The notes beneath the pieces were generated by a model. The model saw only the letters and a list, made by a program, of their open reading frames with translations, was not told where the DNA came from and made no database searches. DNA of 64,000 nt from Flavobacteriaceae bacterium PS02337. GTDB taxonomy: Bacteria > Bacteroidota > Bacteroidia > Flavobacteriales > Flavobacteriaceae. Location: NCBI GenBank assembly GCA_029959285.1, contig JASCOE010000010.1, forward strand, positions 124,001 through 188,000, given 5' to 3'. Of the stretch, positions 1 through 8,513 are shown in pieces (positions within the stretch are counted from its first letter, which is position 1; each line of letters begins with the position of its first letter). A program made the position numbers and the translations under genes.

Positions 1-139
1 CATCAATAATGTCTCCGTTTAAGACTAGAATTTTTGGTTTAATGCTTGAAAGATAGTTGTTTAATTCTTTTGCGTGACTCCCGTAAGTTCCCAAATGGAC
101 ATCAGAAAGAATGACCAATTCGACGTTTCTCTTTTTCAA
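1..139 (-). CDS. LpxH-like metallophosphoesterase, N-terminal fragment
   Basis: The minus strand reads MKKRNVELVILSDVHLG and then LVLNGDIID before the window ends. The D-x-H motif (SDVHLG) and the GDIID motif are the first two metal-binding motifs of calcineurin-like phosphoesterases. The wording matches Bacteroidota UDP-2,3-diacylglucosamine diphosphatase-like proteins, which act in lipid A synthesis. The gene is cut by the window edge, so about 46 residues are visible. The frame has no ATG between the upstream stop (202-204) and the motif, so I chose a TTG codon at 137-139. That start agrees with the usual N-terminus of the family, but a further upstream non-ATG start cannot be excluded. 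Confidence 0.7.
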   Translation of the reverse strand, partial: MKKRNVELVILSDVHLGTYGSHAKELNNYLSSIKPKILVLNGDIID

Positions 140-303
140 TTTTTCTTGATTTGAAGTTTTACAAATTAATGAAAGTCTACTGAGTTTTATTTTATCAAAA
201 GGTTATCAAAAAGAGGATAATTTTACCAAATTGTGATTTTTAATCCGTTTAATGTTTAGTTAATAATACCAGTTTTAAATTTTTTAATTTAATTCATAAA
301 ACT

Positions 304-311
304 TACATTTG
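304..311 (+). promoter_or_regulatory. aroC promoter, -7 box TACATTTG
   Basis: The box fits the Bacteroidota -7 consensus TAnnTTTG and lies 16 bp before the aroC start codon. I see no clear TTTG -33 box at the usual distance. Confidence 0.6.
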
Positions 312-327
312 CTCAAAACAAATTACG

Positions 328-1386
328 ATGGCAGGAAATAGCTTCGGCACACTATATAAAGTAACAACATTTGGAGAATCTCACGGTGAAGCTTTAGGCG
401 GAATTATCGATGGATGCCCTTCAGGAATAACATTAGATTTTGAAGCAATTGAATTGGATATGGCTCGCAGAAAGCCAGGACAATCGGCAATTGTTACACA
501 AAGAAAAGAACCAGATGCAGTTCAGTTTTTATCTGGAATTTTTGAAGGAAAAACTACAGGAACTCCAATTGGTTTTATTATTCCAAATACCAATCAAAAG
601 TCAGACGATTATTCGCATATAAAAGATAATTACAGACCAAGCCATGCTGATTATGTATACGATCAGAAATATGGTTTTCGCGATTATCGCGGTGGCGGAA
701 GAAGTTCTGCAAGAGAAACAGCAAGTAGAGTAGTGGCAGGCGCAATTGCAAAACAAATGCTTCCTGAAATTAAAATTAATGCTTACGTTTCTTCTGTTGG
801 TCCAATTCATTTAGATACGCCTTACCAAGAATTAGATTTTTCTAAAATTGAAAGTAATCCTGTTCGTTGCCCAGACGAAAAATCGGCAGCGATTATGGAA
901 GAATATATTCGTGATATTCGCAAACAAGGCGATACCGTTGGCGGTGTTGTAACTTGCGTAATTCAAAATGTTCCAGTTGGTTTAGGAGAGCCTGTATTTG
1001 ATAAACTTCATGCAGAATTAGGAAAAGCAATGCTTTCTATAAATGCTGTAAAAGGTTTTGAATACGGAAGCGGTTTTTCTGGTTCTGAAATGAAAGGAAG
1101 CGAACACAACGATTTGTACAATACTGACGGAACTACAAAAACAAATCTTTCTGGCGGAATCCAAGGTGGAATCAGCAACGGAATGGATATTTATTTTAGA
1201 GTAGCTTTTAAACCTGTTGCAACTATCATGCAGACACAGGACTCATTAGATAATAAAGGTAACATTACACCTATGACAGGAAAAGGCCGTCATGATCCGT
1301 GTGTAGTGCCTCGCGCAGTGCCAATCGTAGAAGCGATGGCCGCAATTGTTTTGGCTGATTTTTATTTAATCAACAAAACATATTAA
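328..1386 (+). CDS. aroC: chorismate synthase
   Basis: This enzyme converts 5-enolpyruvylshikimate-3-phosphate to chorismate, the last shared step of aromatic amino acid synthesis, using reduced FMN. The 352-residue length is normal. Family signatures are visible from start to end: [18 protein letters not shown] at the N-terminus, [14 protein letters not shown] and [16 protein letters not shown] in the middle, and [19 protein letters not shown] near the C-terminus. The ATG is placed by the MAGNSFG start typical of the family and by a -7 box 16 bp upstream. The symporter gene follows after 53 bp, with only a weak hairpin between them, so read-through is possible. Confidence 0.97.
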   Translation: MAGNSFGTLYKVTTFGESHGEALGGIIDGCPSGITLDFEAIELDMARRKPGQSAIVTQRKEPDAVQFLSGIFEGKTTGTPIGFIIPNTNQKSDDYSHIKDNYRPSHADYVYDQKYGFRDYRGGGRSSARETASRVVAGAIAKQMLPEIKINAYVSSVGPIHLDTPYQELDFSKIESNPVRCPDEKSAAIMEEYIRDIRKQGDTVGGVVTCVIQNVPVGLGEPVFDKLHAELGKAMLSINAVKGFEYGSGFSGSEMKGSEHNDLYNTDGTTKTNLSGGIQGGISNGMDIYFRVAFKPVATIMQTQDSLDNKGNITPMTGKGRHDPCVVPRAVPIVEAMAAIVLADFYLINKTY

Positions 1387-1393
1387 TAAAAGG

Positions 1394-1412
1394 TAAGACA
1401 GTGAGGGTCTTA
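1394..1412 (+). other. weak hairpin between aroC and the symporter gene
   Basis: TAAGAC and GTCTTA form a 6 bp stem around a 7 nt loop, followed by a T-rich stretch without a real T run. It may be a weak terminator. Confidence 0.3.
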
Positions 1413-1439
1413 TTATTTTAATAATTAAAAAACAAATTA

Positions 1440-2702
1440 ATGCAAGAAGTTAAAGAAACTAAAAAACAATCATTTCTTTCGGGATTAACAGGGCAGATTA
1501 TAATTGCAATGGTTCTTGGAGCCATATTAGGAATTATATTGCACAATTCCATTTCGCCAGAAGCTGCACAGGCATTTAGCAGTAAAATCAAAATGCTGGC
1601 AACCGTTTTTATTCGTTTGGTGCAAATGATTATTTCTCCGTTGGTTTTTACGACTTTGGTAGTAGGAATTGCGAAATTAGGTGATATTAAAACCGTTGGA
1701 AGAATTGGAGGGAAAGCGATTGGGTGGTTTTTTACAGCTTCGTTTATTTCTCTTTTAATTGGATTGTTTTATGTAAATATTTTACAGCCAGGCGTTGGTC
1801 TAAAACTAGATCACGTAGATATGGCAGCAGCTTCAGAAGTTACTGGTAAAACTCAAAACTTGTCTTTTGACAATTTTGTTGAACATATTGTGCCAAAAAG
1901 TATTGTTGAAGCAATGGCTACTAATGAAATTTTGCAAATTGTAGTTTTCTCAATTTTCTTCGGATTAGCAGCTGCATCTTTAGGCGAAAAAGTAAAACCA
2001 ATTATTGGTGCTTTTGATAAGTTATCGCACATCGTTTTAAAAATGGTAAACTATGTAATGAAATTTGCTCCAATTGGAGTTTTTGGTGCCATTGCAGGAG
2101 TTTTTGCGATTAGAGATGCAGAAGAATTGGTTATTACTTACTTTAAGTTTTTCGGTTCTTTTTTAATTGGGATAAGTACTTTATGGGTTATTTTAATTGC
2201 AGTTGGATATATTTTTCTTAAAGGAAGAATGACTGAATTATTAAGACGTATTACAGGGCCTTTGGCGATTGCTTTTGGAACAACAAGTAGCGAAGCTGTA
2301 TTTCCTAAATTGACTGAAGAATTAGAAGGTTTTGGTGTTAAAGATAAAATTGTGTCATTTATGTTGCCACTTGGTTATTCGTTTAACCTTGACGGAAGTA
2401 TGATGTATATGACGTTTGCCAGTATTTTTATCGCACAGTTCTACAACGTGCATCTAGATTTAGGAACACAAATGGCAATGCTTTTGGTTTTAATGCTTAC
2501 TAGTAAAGGAATTGCAGGTGTGCCAAGAGCAAGTTTAGTTGTGGTAGCCGCAACTTGCGGTATGTTTGATATTCCGATTGAAGGTATTGCATTGATCTTG
2601 CCAATTGACCACTTTTGTGATATGTTTAGAAGTGCAACCAACGTATTAGGAAATGCGTTAGCAACCTCTGTTGTAGGACAATGGGAAGAAGGTAAAGAGT
2701 AA
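1440..2702 (+). CDS. dicarboxylate/amino acid:cation symporter (GltP-like)
   Basis: This is an inner-membrane secondary transporter of the DAACS family (glutamate/aspartate or C4-dicarboxylates, coupled to H+ or Na+). It has 420 residues and many hydrophobic segments. The hairpin-loop motif GTTSSEAVFPKL, the NxDG motif in GYSFNLDGSMMYM, and the substrate-site segment PIDHFCDMFRSATNVLGN are all visible. The D-M-x-R arrangement in the last segment resembles glutamate/aspartate carriers more than DctA, which usually has SEAR there, as in the second symporter of this window (62713-63960). The exact substrate is not decided by sequence. A strong terminator follows. Confidence 0.9.
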   Translation: MQEVKETKKQSFLSGLTGQIIIAMVLGAILGIILHNSISPEAAQAFSSKIKMLATVFIRLVQMIISPLVFTTLVVGIAKLGDIKTVGRIGGKAIGWFFTASFISLLIGLFYVNILQPGVGLKLDHVDMAAASEVTGKTQNLSFDNFVEHIVPKSIVEAMATNEILQIVVFSIFFGLAAASLGEKVKPIIGAFDKLSHIVLKMVNYVMKFAPIGVFGAIAGVFAIRDAEELVITYFKFFGSFLIGISTLWVILIAVGYIFLKGRMTELLRRITGPLAIAFGTTSSEAVFPKLTEELEGFGVKDKIVSFMLPLGYSFNLDGSMMYMTFASIFIAQFYNVHLDLGTQMAMLLVLMLTSKGIAGVPRASLVVVAATCGMFDIPIEGIALILPIDHFCDMFRSATNVLGNALATSVVGQWEEGKE

Positions 2703-2768
2703 GAAAAAGAATAAGAAAAAGTAGTGTTGAGATTACAATTTTGACCCTATTTGTCTAAATAACAATTG

Positions 2769-2806
2769 AAAAGCTGTATTTTTTTTTGAAATGCAGCTTT
2801 TTTTTA
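2769..2806 (+). terminator. intrinsic terminator after the symporter
   Basis: AAAGCTGTATTT pairs with AAATGCAGCTTT (one G-T pair) and is followed by a run of eight T. Confidence 0.8.
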
Positions 2807-2816
2807 TTTTAAAGTG

Positions 2817-2824
2817 TATATTTG
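2817..2824 (+). promoter_or_regulatory. promoter -7 box TATATTTG of the hybrid kinase gene
   Basis: The box is a perfect TAnnTTTG match. Transcription would start near 2831, so the TTG codon at 2822 lies inside the promoter and cannot be the start codon. The ATG at 2843 is therefore preferred. Confidence 0.7.
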
Positions 2825-2842
2825 AGCAAATTAGCCCTATTT

Positions 2843-5026
2843 ATGCCCCGAATACGGATTTATTTACTTCTGCTTTTTTGCCTGAATTGCGGTGCCAATT
2901 CAGCAATGGCTCAATCTGACTGTAATCAAGATCCTAAGATTGATAAACTGGTCAAACAGGCGCTATTAAAATTTAGAGAATCTAATTTTGAAAAATCCCT
3001 AATAATCTCTAGAACCGCATTAAATGCTGCAACCGCAGTAAAAGATTATTGTTTAATTGCTCGTTCTTATAATATTATAGCGGCCAATTATAATGGATTT
3101 TCAGAATATGATAAATCGATTTTCTTTTATAAAAAAGCATTATTCTACGCCAATAAAACAACTAATGATTCTTTAAAATGTAATATCTATAACAATTTAG
3201 GAAACATGTATTCTTTCGAAAGAAAGCAATTTAAAGAAGGAATTATATGTTATAAAAAGGCAGTTGCTTACGGTTTAAAAATAAATAATTTAAAAGGAGT
3301 TTATTTTACAAATGTTAATATTGCTTGGGCCTATTTCGATAATAAAAATTACAATGAAGGAGCTCTTTTTCTAAAGTACATAAATAGCAATAAGAAAAAG
3401 TATAGCGACGAATCTACAGATGTAATTGTTAATATGCTTAATGCTTTATATGAAAGTCAAAAAAATAATTTTGAATCTGCAAATTCTTTTTTTCTAAGTG
3501 CAATTGAAGCAGGAAAAAAATGTGAAGAAAAAACAGATTTATCCAATGTGTATCTTGAGTATTCAAAGTTTCTAGATAAAAATAATAAACATAAAGAAGC
3601 CTATCAAGCTTTGGTTGATTATAATAAGATTACAAATGATTTGTATAATGAAGGAAAACTAAATAAAGCTTCGATTGCAGGAATAAGTCTTGAATTGGAT
3701 GAATACAAAAGGCAAATTGATAAAATAGAAGGCGAAAAAGTAGAGCAATCTCAAAGTCTTAAAAAATCACGAATCATTGTAATTCTATTTATTTTGATTT
3801 CTTTAATTCTACTTTTTTTAATTATCACTTTAATAAAGAATATTCGATTTAAGAAAAAGCACAATTTAGAGCTTTTAAAGGCAAAAGAAATCGCAGAAGA
3901 GGCATCGCTTCTCAAAACACAATTCATTTCTACAATAAGCCACGAATTGCGTACTCCGTTATATGGCGTAGTTGGTATTACAAATATGCTTTTAGAAGAG
4001 CATAAAGAAATCTCAAAAAGCCAACATTTAAGTTCTCTAAAATTTTCAGCTCGATATTTATTGTCATTAGTAAATGATATTCTTCAAATTAATAAAATTG
4101 AAGAAAACAAAATAGTATTGGAGAGTTTGACATTTAATGTTTTAGATGAAATTACAGTAATAAAAAATTCATTATCCTTTCTTTCACAGAAAAACAACAA
4201 CAAAATTTCGATTGATATTGATCCGGAAATTCCAGAATATTTAATTGGAGATAAACTTCGACTTGCTCAAATTTTAATGAACTTGGTAAGTAATGCGTTG
4301 AAATTTACTAAAAATGGAGAAGTAGAAATAAGAGTCGATTTGATCAATGTTGAAGGAAAATTAAATTATTTAAAATTTCTAATTAAAGACAACGGAGTTG
4401 GTATCGCAACTGTTGATCAAAGTAAGATTTTTGAAAAATTTGTTCAAGTTGGAAGAAAAGACGAAGATTATCAAGGTACAGGTTTAGGTTTGAGTATTGT
4501 TAAAAGATTACTTGGACTTTTTGGAAGTACAATTACTTTGGATAGTGATCTTGGAAAAGGAACTTCATTTTCTTTTGTAATTGCTTTTGAGCACGATTTA
4601 GCTAAAACCAAAAGCATAATTGACGAAATTGAAGTTGATTTGACATCAAACGAAGTGTATAAAATTTTAGTAGTTGAGGATAATTTAATCAATCAACTAG
4701 TTACTAAAAAAATTATAGAAAAAAATAATTACGAGTGTAAAGTTGTTGATGATGGTTTTGCCGCATTAAAAATTTTAGAAGATGAAGTTTTTGATTTAAT
4801 TCTGATGGACATAAATATGCCTTTAATGAATGGATTTGAAACCTCAAAAAGAATTCGTCTTTTAGGTGTAGATACGCCTATTGTTGCTCTAACTGCTTTT
4901 GATAAAGATGAAATTACAGATGAAGCAATTACTTCTGGTATGAATGATATTATAATTAAACCTTTTGAGCCGGTTAAATTATTTAAGATAATTAATTTCC
5001 TTATAAACGAAAAAAACGCTGTTTAA
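2843..5026 (+). CDS. exported-sensor hybrid histidine kinase with TPR repeats
   Basis: This is a two-component sensor with its own receiver domain. From the ATG at 2843 it has 727 residues. Domain order: signal peptide (ending near ANSAMAQ), a periplasmic TPR-type helical region (about 30-270), a coiled coil, one membrane segment (about 311-332), HisKA with phospho-acceptor His in SHELRTPLYG (about 367), an ATPase domain with N box NLVSNALKFT, G1 DNGVGIA and G2 GTGLGLSIVKRL, and a C-terminal receiver with phospho-Asp in LILMDINMP (about 656). There is no DNA-binding domain, so output must go through another protein or the receiver. Ligand unknown. Its last codons overlap the convergent helicase gene by 4 bp. 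Confidence 0.92.
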   Translation: MPRIRIYLLLLFCLNCGANSAMAQSDCNQDPKIDKLVKQALLKFRESNFEKSLIISRTALNAATAVKDYCLIARSYNIIAANYNGFSEYDKSIFFYKKALFYANKTTNDSLKCNIYNNLGNMYSFERKQFKEGIICYKKAVAYGLKINNLKGVYFTNVNIAWAYFDNKNYNEGALFLKYINSNKKKYSDESTDVIVNMLNALYESQKNNFESANSFFLSAIEAGKKCEEKTDLSNVYLEYSKFLDKNNKHKEAYQALVDYNKITNDLYNEGKLNKASIAGISLELDEYKRQIDKIEGEKVEQSQSLKKSRIIVILFILISLILLFLIITLIKNIRFKKKHNLELLKAKEIAEEASLLKTQFISTISHELRTPLYGVVGITNMLLEEHKEISKSQHLSSLKFSARYLLSLVNDILQINKIEENKIVLESLTFNVLDEITVIKNSLSFLSQKNNNKISIDIDPEIPEYLIGDKLRLAQILMNLVSNALKFTKNGEVEIRVDLINVEGKLNYLKFLIKDNGVGIATVDQSKIFEKFVQVGRKDEDYQGTGLGLSIVKRLLGLFGSTITLDSDLGKGTSFSFVIAFEHDLAKTKSIIDEIEVDLTSNEVYKILVVEDNLINQLVTKKIIEKNNYECKVVDDGFAALKILEDEVFDLILMDINMPLMNGFETSKRIRLLGVDTPIVALTAFDKDEITDEAITSGMNDIIIKPFEPVKLFKIINFLINEKNAV

Positions 5027-5040
5027 TACCAGCGTTTTTT
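5011..5040. terminator. bidirectional terminator overlapping two stop codons
   Basis: AAAAAACGCTG (5011-5021) and CAGCGTTTTTT (5030-5040) form a perfect 11 bp stem with an 8 nt loop. The loop holds both stop codons, TAA of the kinase at 5024-5026 and TTA (reverse TAA) of the helicase at 5023-5025. Flanking A and T runs give a U tract in either direction. Confidence 0.9.
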
Positions 5041-6273
5041 GTTTTTCTTAGAAGAATTCGATTTTCTCGATTTGTGAGCTCCACCGCTTCTATTAGAAGA
5101 ATTTTTAGGTTTTTCTCCAGCTTCTGGACTTCCCGAATGCCATGGATACGGATGATCTGAAATGATTTTTACATCTACTTTTATTAATTTCTTAATATCT
5201 TTCCAATACGGTTCTTCATCTTTTCCACAGAAAGAAATCGCAATTCCGCCATTTCCTGCACGTCCTGTACGACCAATACGGTGAACGTAAGTTTCTGGAA
5301 TATTCGGTAAATCAAAATTGATTACATACGGCAATTGTTCAATATCAATTCCTCTTGCAGCAATATCAGTTGCAACCAAAACACCAACTTCTTTATTCTT
5401 GAAAGCATCTAAAACACGTTGTCTAGCATTTTGAGATTTGTCTCCATGAATAGCTTCTGCAGGAATATCTTTTTTACGAAGTGCTTTTACAACATTATCA
5501 GCGCCGTGTTTTGTTCTCGAAAAAACAAGTACGTTTGATAAGTTTTCTTCCTGAATCAACTTATACAACAAGTTTCTTTTTTCTGTTTTATCAACAAAAT
5601 AAACACGTTGTTCTACATTTTCAGCTGTTGATGAAACGGGAGAAACTTCTACTTTTTCTGGATCTTGCAAAAACATTTCGGCAAGTTCACGAATTGCAAT
5701 TGGCATTGTTGCAGAAAAAAGTAAAGTTTGTCTATTTTTTGGAGTCAGTTTTACGATTTTTTTGACATCGTTAATAAAACCCATATCTAACATCTGATCG
5801 GCTTCGTCTAAAACCAAAGTATGTAAATGATCAAAATCTAAAAATCCTTGTTTGTGTAAATCAAGTAATCTTCCAGGAGTTGCCACTAAAATATCTACTC
5901 CTTTTTTTAACGTTTCAACTTGCGGGTTCTGAGAAACACCACCAAAAATAGTTAATTGTGTTAAGTTGGTGTATTTTCCATAAGTGTCAAAACTTTCTCC
6001 AATTTGCACGGCAAGTTCACGAGTAGGCGTAACGATAAGCGCACGAATTTGTTTTGCTTTTTTTGATGAACCTACAATTCGGTGTAATTGATGTATAATT
6101 GGAATAGCAAATGCCGCTGTTTTTCCTGTTCCTGTCTGCGCGCAGCCAATTAAATCTCTTCCTGATAAAACAATCGGAATAGATTGTTCCTGAATTGGAG
6201 TCGGATTTAAATAGCCTTCTTCAAATACGGCTTTTTGTATACTTTTTGAAAGTGATAAATCTTCGAATAACAT
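5023..6273 (-). CDS. DEAD-box RNA helicase, RhlE type
   Basis: This is an ATP-dependent RNA helicase, probably acting in ribosome assembly or RNA turnover. All core motifs are present in 416 residues: Q motif PTPIQEQSIP, motif I AQTGTGKT, Ia PTRELA, II DEAD, III SAT, V ATDIAARGID and VI HRIGRTGRAG. A short basic tail (KSRKSNSSKKNKKRWY) follows the second RecA domain, as in many RhlE-like proteins, where it aids RNA binding. The gene stands alone, convergent with the hybrid kinase. The -7 box is at 6319-6326. Confidence 0.93.
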   Translation of the reverse strand: MLFEDLSLSKSIQKAVFEEGYLNPTPIQEQSIPIVLSGRDLIGCAQTGTGKTAAFAIPIIHQLHRIVGSSKKAKQIRALIVTPTRELAVQIGESFDTYGKYTNLTQLTIFGGVSQNPQVETLKKGVDILVATPGRLLDLHKQGFLDFDHLHTLVLDEADQMLDMGFINDVKKIVKLTPKNRQTLLFSATMPIAIRELAEMFLQDPEKVEVSPVSSTAENVEQRVYFVDKTEKRNLLYKLIQEENLSNVLVFSRTKHGADNVVKALRKKDIPAEAIHGDKSQNARQRVLDAFKNKEVGVLVATDIAARGIDIEQLPYVINFDLPNIPETYVHRIGRTGRAGNGGIAISFCGKDEEPYWKDIKKLIKVDVKIISDHPYPWHSGSPEAGEKPKNSSNRSGGAHKSRKSNSSKKNKKRWY

Positions 6274-6318
6274 ATCTTATTTGTTAAGTATTTTAGTTTG
6301 ATGTACTAAAATGCTGTG

Positions 6319-6326
6319 CAAAGATA
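6319..6326 (-). promoter_or_regulatory. helicase promoter, -7 box TATCTTTG
   Basis: On the minus strand the box is TATCTTTG, a TAnnTTTG match 45 bp upstream of the helicase start codon. Confidence 0.6.
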
Positions 6327-6409
6327 GGTTTATTCAGTCAATCGTTTGTTTGAATTGGCGATTATTTGGCAAATACGCTTAGTTTTAGGATTGAAATTAA
6401 AGTTTAAAA

Positions 6410-7447
6410 TCAATCCTGTTCTAAGTTTGCTTTTATAAAATCGGTTACTAAATAACCAATTAATTTTCCAATTAAATTATTGTTTGGAGCATTGTCTAAA
6501 TCAGGCGCACCTTCACAAATGTGAATATAAGCCGCATTTTTATGTTCAGCAAAAAACGAAACAAACTGTCTTAATTCTTCTACAGAAAAACCGCTTATCG
6601 TCATGGCGCTGCTGGCAATATTTGGAATTGCGTCTAAATCAATTTCAATTCCGAAAGCGTCATTTTTTATAAAATCCAAAGCAGTAATCATTTCACGATT
6701 AAAATCTTTTTCTTTTCTAATATTAACGCTGTCGTATGTATTATATCGAACTCGATCTTCCAGTTTTTTGATAATGTCTAAAACGCTTTTAGAAGTATAA
6801 TTTTCATGAAGTCCGAAAATGAAGTATTTTTTTAAGAAACCTTCTTCATAAGCATAAGAAAATCCATTTCCGCTGTGACGGCCTTCTAGAATTCTGAAAT
6901 CAGAATGAGCATCAAAATTAATAGCGTTTATTGGTTTGCCTTTCGCTAAAGCGGCACCTTTAATATTTCCGTAAGCATTGTTATGACCTCCGCCAATAAT
7001 TATTGGAATTTTTCCGGCTTTAATAATAGTAAATATAATATGAGATACTTCTTTGTCTATTTTTTCAACCAGTTGACTTAATTTCGAACGGTCGTCAATA
7101 TCGTTAAAATCTAAGTTCTCAACTTCACGCATTTCATCAGCAACATTAATATGTCCTAAAATGATAATGTTGCTTCCTTTAGAAAAGCGATTGTGCTGAA
7201 TATTTGCAATACTTTTTATGGCGCATTGCCATGCAGAAGCGGCTCCAGGTCTTCCGTAGTTGGCACGCACGCCAATATCTTCAGGAATTCCTAAAAGCAC
7301 ATATTTAGCTTCACTTTGTTTTAGAAAATCAACTTTGTCAGCGCTAGGCGGAATGACAATCATTTTTTCTCCGAACTTTATTTCACCACTTCGATGATTT
7401 GTGACTTTTGCTAAATCATTTATAGTGAAAGGGATTAATTTCTCCAT
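6410..7447 (-). CDS. hutG: formimidoylglutamase (arginase family)
   Basis: This manganese enzyme probably hydrolyses N-formimidoyl-glutamate to glutamate and formamide, the last step of histidine degradation. The 345 residues carry the arginase/ureohydrolase metal motifs IIGGGHNNAYG, NFDAHSDFR and EIDLDAIPN. Assignment to HutG rather than arginase or agmatinase rests on the Bacteroidota-type sequence and on hutI lying about 1.1 kb away on the same strand. A coiled-coil gene on the opposite strand separates the two, so they are not one transcript. hutH and hutU are not in the window. Confidence 0.82.
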   Translation of the reverse strand: MEKLIPFTINDLAKVTNHRSGEIKFGEKMIVIPPSADKVDFLKQSEAKYVLLGIPEDIGVRANYGRPGAASAWQCAIKSIANIQHNRFSKGSNIIILGHINVADEMREVENLDFNDIDDRSKLSQLVEKIDKEVSHIIFTIIKAGKIPIIIGGGHNNAYGNIKGAALAKGKPINAINFDAHSDFRILEGRHSGNGFSYAYEEGFLKKYFIFGLHENYTSKSVLDIIKKLEDRVRYNTYDSVNIRKEKDFNREMITALDFIKNDAFGIEIDLDAIPNIASSAMTISGFSVEELRQFVSFFAEHKNAAYIHICEGAPDLDNAPNNNLIGKLIGYLVTDFIKANLEQD

Positions 7448-7464
7448 TAAAAAAATTTATTTTC

Positions 7465-7472
7465 CAAAAATA
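7465..7472 (-). promoter_or_regulatory. hutG promoter, -7 box TATTTTTG
   Basis: On the minus strand the box is a TAnnTTTG match 18 bp before the hutG ATG. It is AT-rich, so chance is possible. Confidence 0.45.
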
Positions 7473-7514
7473 ATATAATTGTACTAACTTACGTTATTAC
7501 CTTATATTAATTCT

Positions 7515-7522
7515 TAAATTTG
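7515..7522 (+). promoter_or_regulatory. promoter -7 box TAAATTTG of the coiled-coil gene
   Basis: TAnnTTTG match 24 bp before the ATG at 7546. Together with the hutG box it makes the 98 bp gap a divergent promoter region. Confidence 0.55.
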
Positions 7523-7545
7523 TTATTAAAGAAAATTTTTTAAAT

Positions 7546-8424
7546 ATGGAAAACCCAAAGAACAACAATTCAAGTCTAAAAGCGATAATCGCAGTTTTAG
7601 CAGTCCTACTGATTGGTAGCTTAGTGTATATTTTTAAATTATCTTCTGATTCAGAAGTAGTTAAAACAGAACTTACAACATCTATGACAGAAAAAGAATC
7701 TGTTATGAAAGATTTACAGGAATTAAAAGCAACTTACGATGCTGCAATTGCTGAAAATACTTCAATGTCTGATGAGTTGATCCAAGAGAGGGATAAAGTA
7801 GTTGCTTTAATGGATGATTTAAATAAATCTAAAGGAGATGTTTCTAAATACAGATCTCAAGTTCAGGCTATGCAAAGTAAAATGAAAACTTTGGTTGCTG
7901 AAAATGATGAGTTGAAAAAACAAAATGGTGTTTTAACGACTCAGAGGGATAGTACAATCGTAGTTTTAGGAGAATCTAAAAAGTTTAACGAAGTTTTAGT
8001 TGGTCAAAACGAAGAACTTTCTAAAACGGTAGAAAGAGGTTCTAAATTATCAGTTTTAAACACAAAAACTGCAGCTTACAAATTGAGAAGCTCAGGAAAA
8101 CAAATTGAAACAGATAAAGCAAGTCGTGCTGATATCTTAAAAGTTAGTTTTACAATTGCTGAAAACCAAATTGCAAAATCTGGTGATAAAACATATTACG
8201 TACAAGTAATTGATGCTAAAAACAATGTTTTAGGTGAAAAGAAAACAGAAAGTTTTGGAGATAACTCTTTAACTTACAGCTTTAAAACTACTGTTAAGTA
8301 TGAAAACAAAAGCGTAAATGTAAGTGAAGATCTTCCTGGAAAAGATTTCGCAAAAGGAACTTACTTCATCAACGTTTTTGATAATGATGAATTAGTTTCT
8401 AAAACTAGCTTCAGTTTAAGATAA
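7546..8424 (+). CDS. membrane-anchored coiled-coil protein, function unknown
   Basis: I do not recognise a named family. The 292 residues begin with a short hydrophilic stretch and one membrane segment (about 13-31), continue with a long heptad-rich coiled coil (about 38-155, rich in E, K, D, Q), and end in a predicted beta-rich domain (about 180-292; YYVQVIDAKNNVLGEKK, GTYFINVFDNDELVSKTSF). This suggests an envelope protein anchored in the inner membrane with a periplasmic spacer and a globular head. It has its own promoter and a strong terminator and is transcribed divergently from hutG, so no operon partner gives a clue to its role. Confidence 0.8.
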   Translation: MENPKNNNSSLKAIIAVLAVLLIGSLVYIFKLSSDSEVVKTELTTSMTEKESVMKDLQELKATYDAAIAENTSMSDELIQERDKVVALMDDLNKSKGDVSKYRSQVQAMQSKMKTLVAENDELKKQNGVLTTQRDSTIVVLGESKKFNEVLVGQNEELSKTVERGSKLSVLNTKTAAYKLRSSGKQIETDKASRADILKVSFTIAENQIAKSGDKTYYVQVIDAKNNVLGEKKTESFGDNSLTYSFKTTVKYENKSVNVSEDLPGKDFAKGTYFINVFDNDELVSKTSFSLR

Positions 8425-8460
8425 TTTAGCCTAAAGGGATAAAATACCACTTTGATATTA

Positions 8461-8490
8461 AAGGTCTGTGCATTTTCACAGACCTTTTTT
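8461..8490 (+). terminator. intrinsic terminator after the coiled-coil gene
   Basis: AAGGTCTGTG and CACAGACCTT form a perfect 10 bp stem with a 6 nt loop and a T run. It sits between convergent genes. Confidence 0.92.
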
Positions 8491-8513
8491 TATGGCAATA
8501 ATTGAATGAAAAA

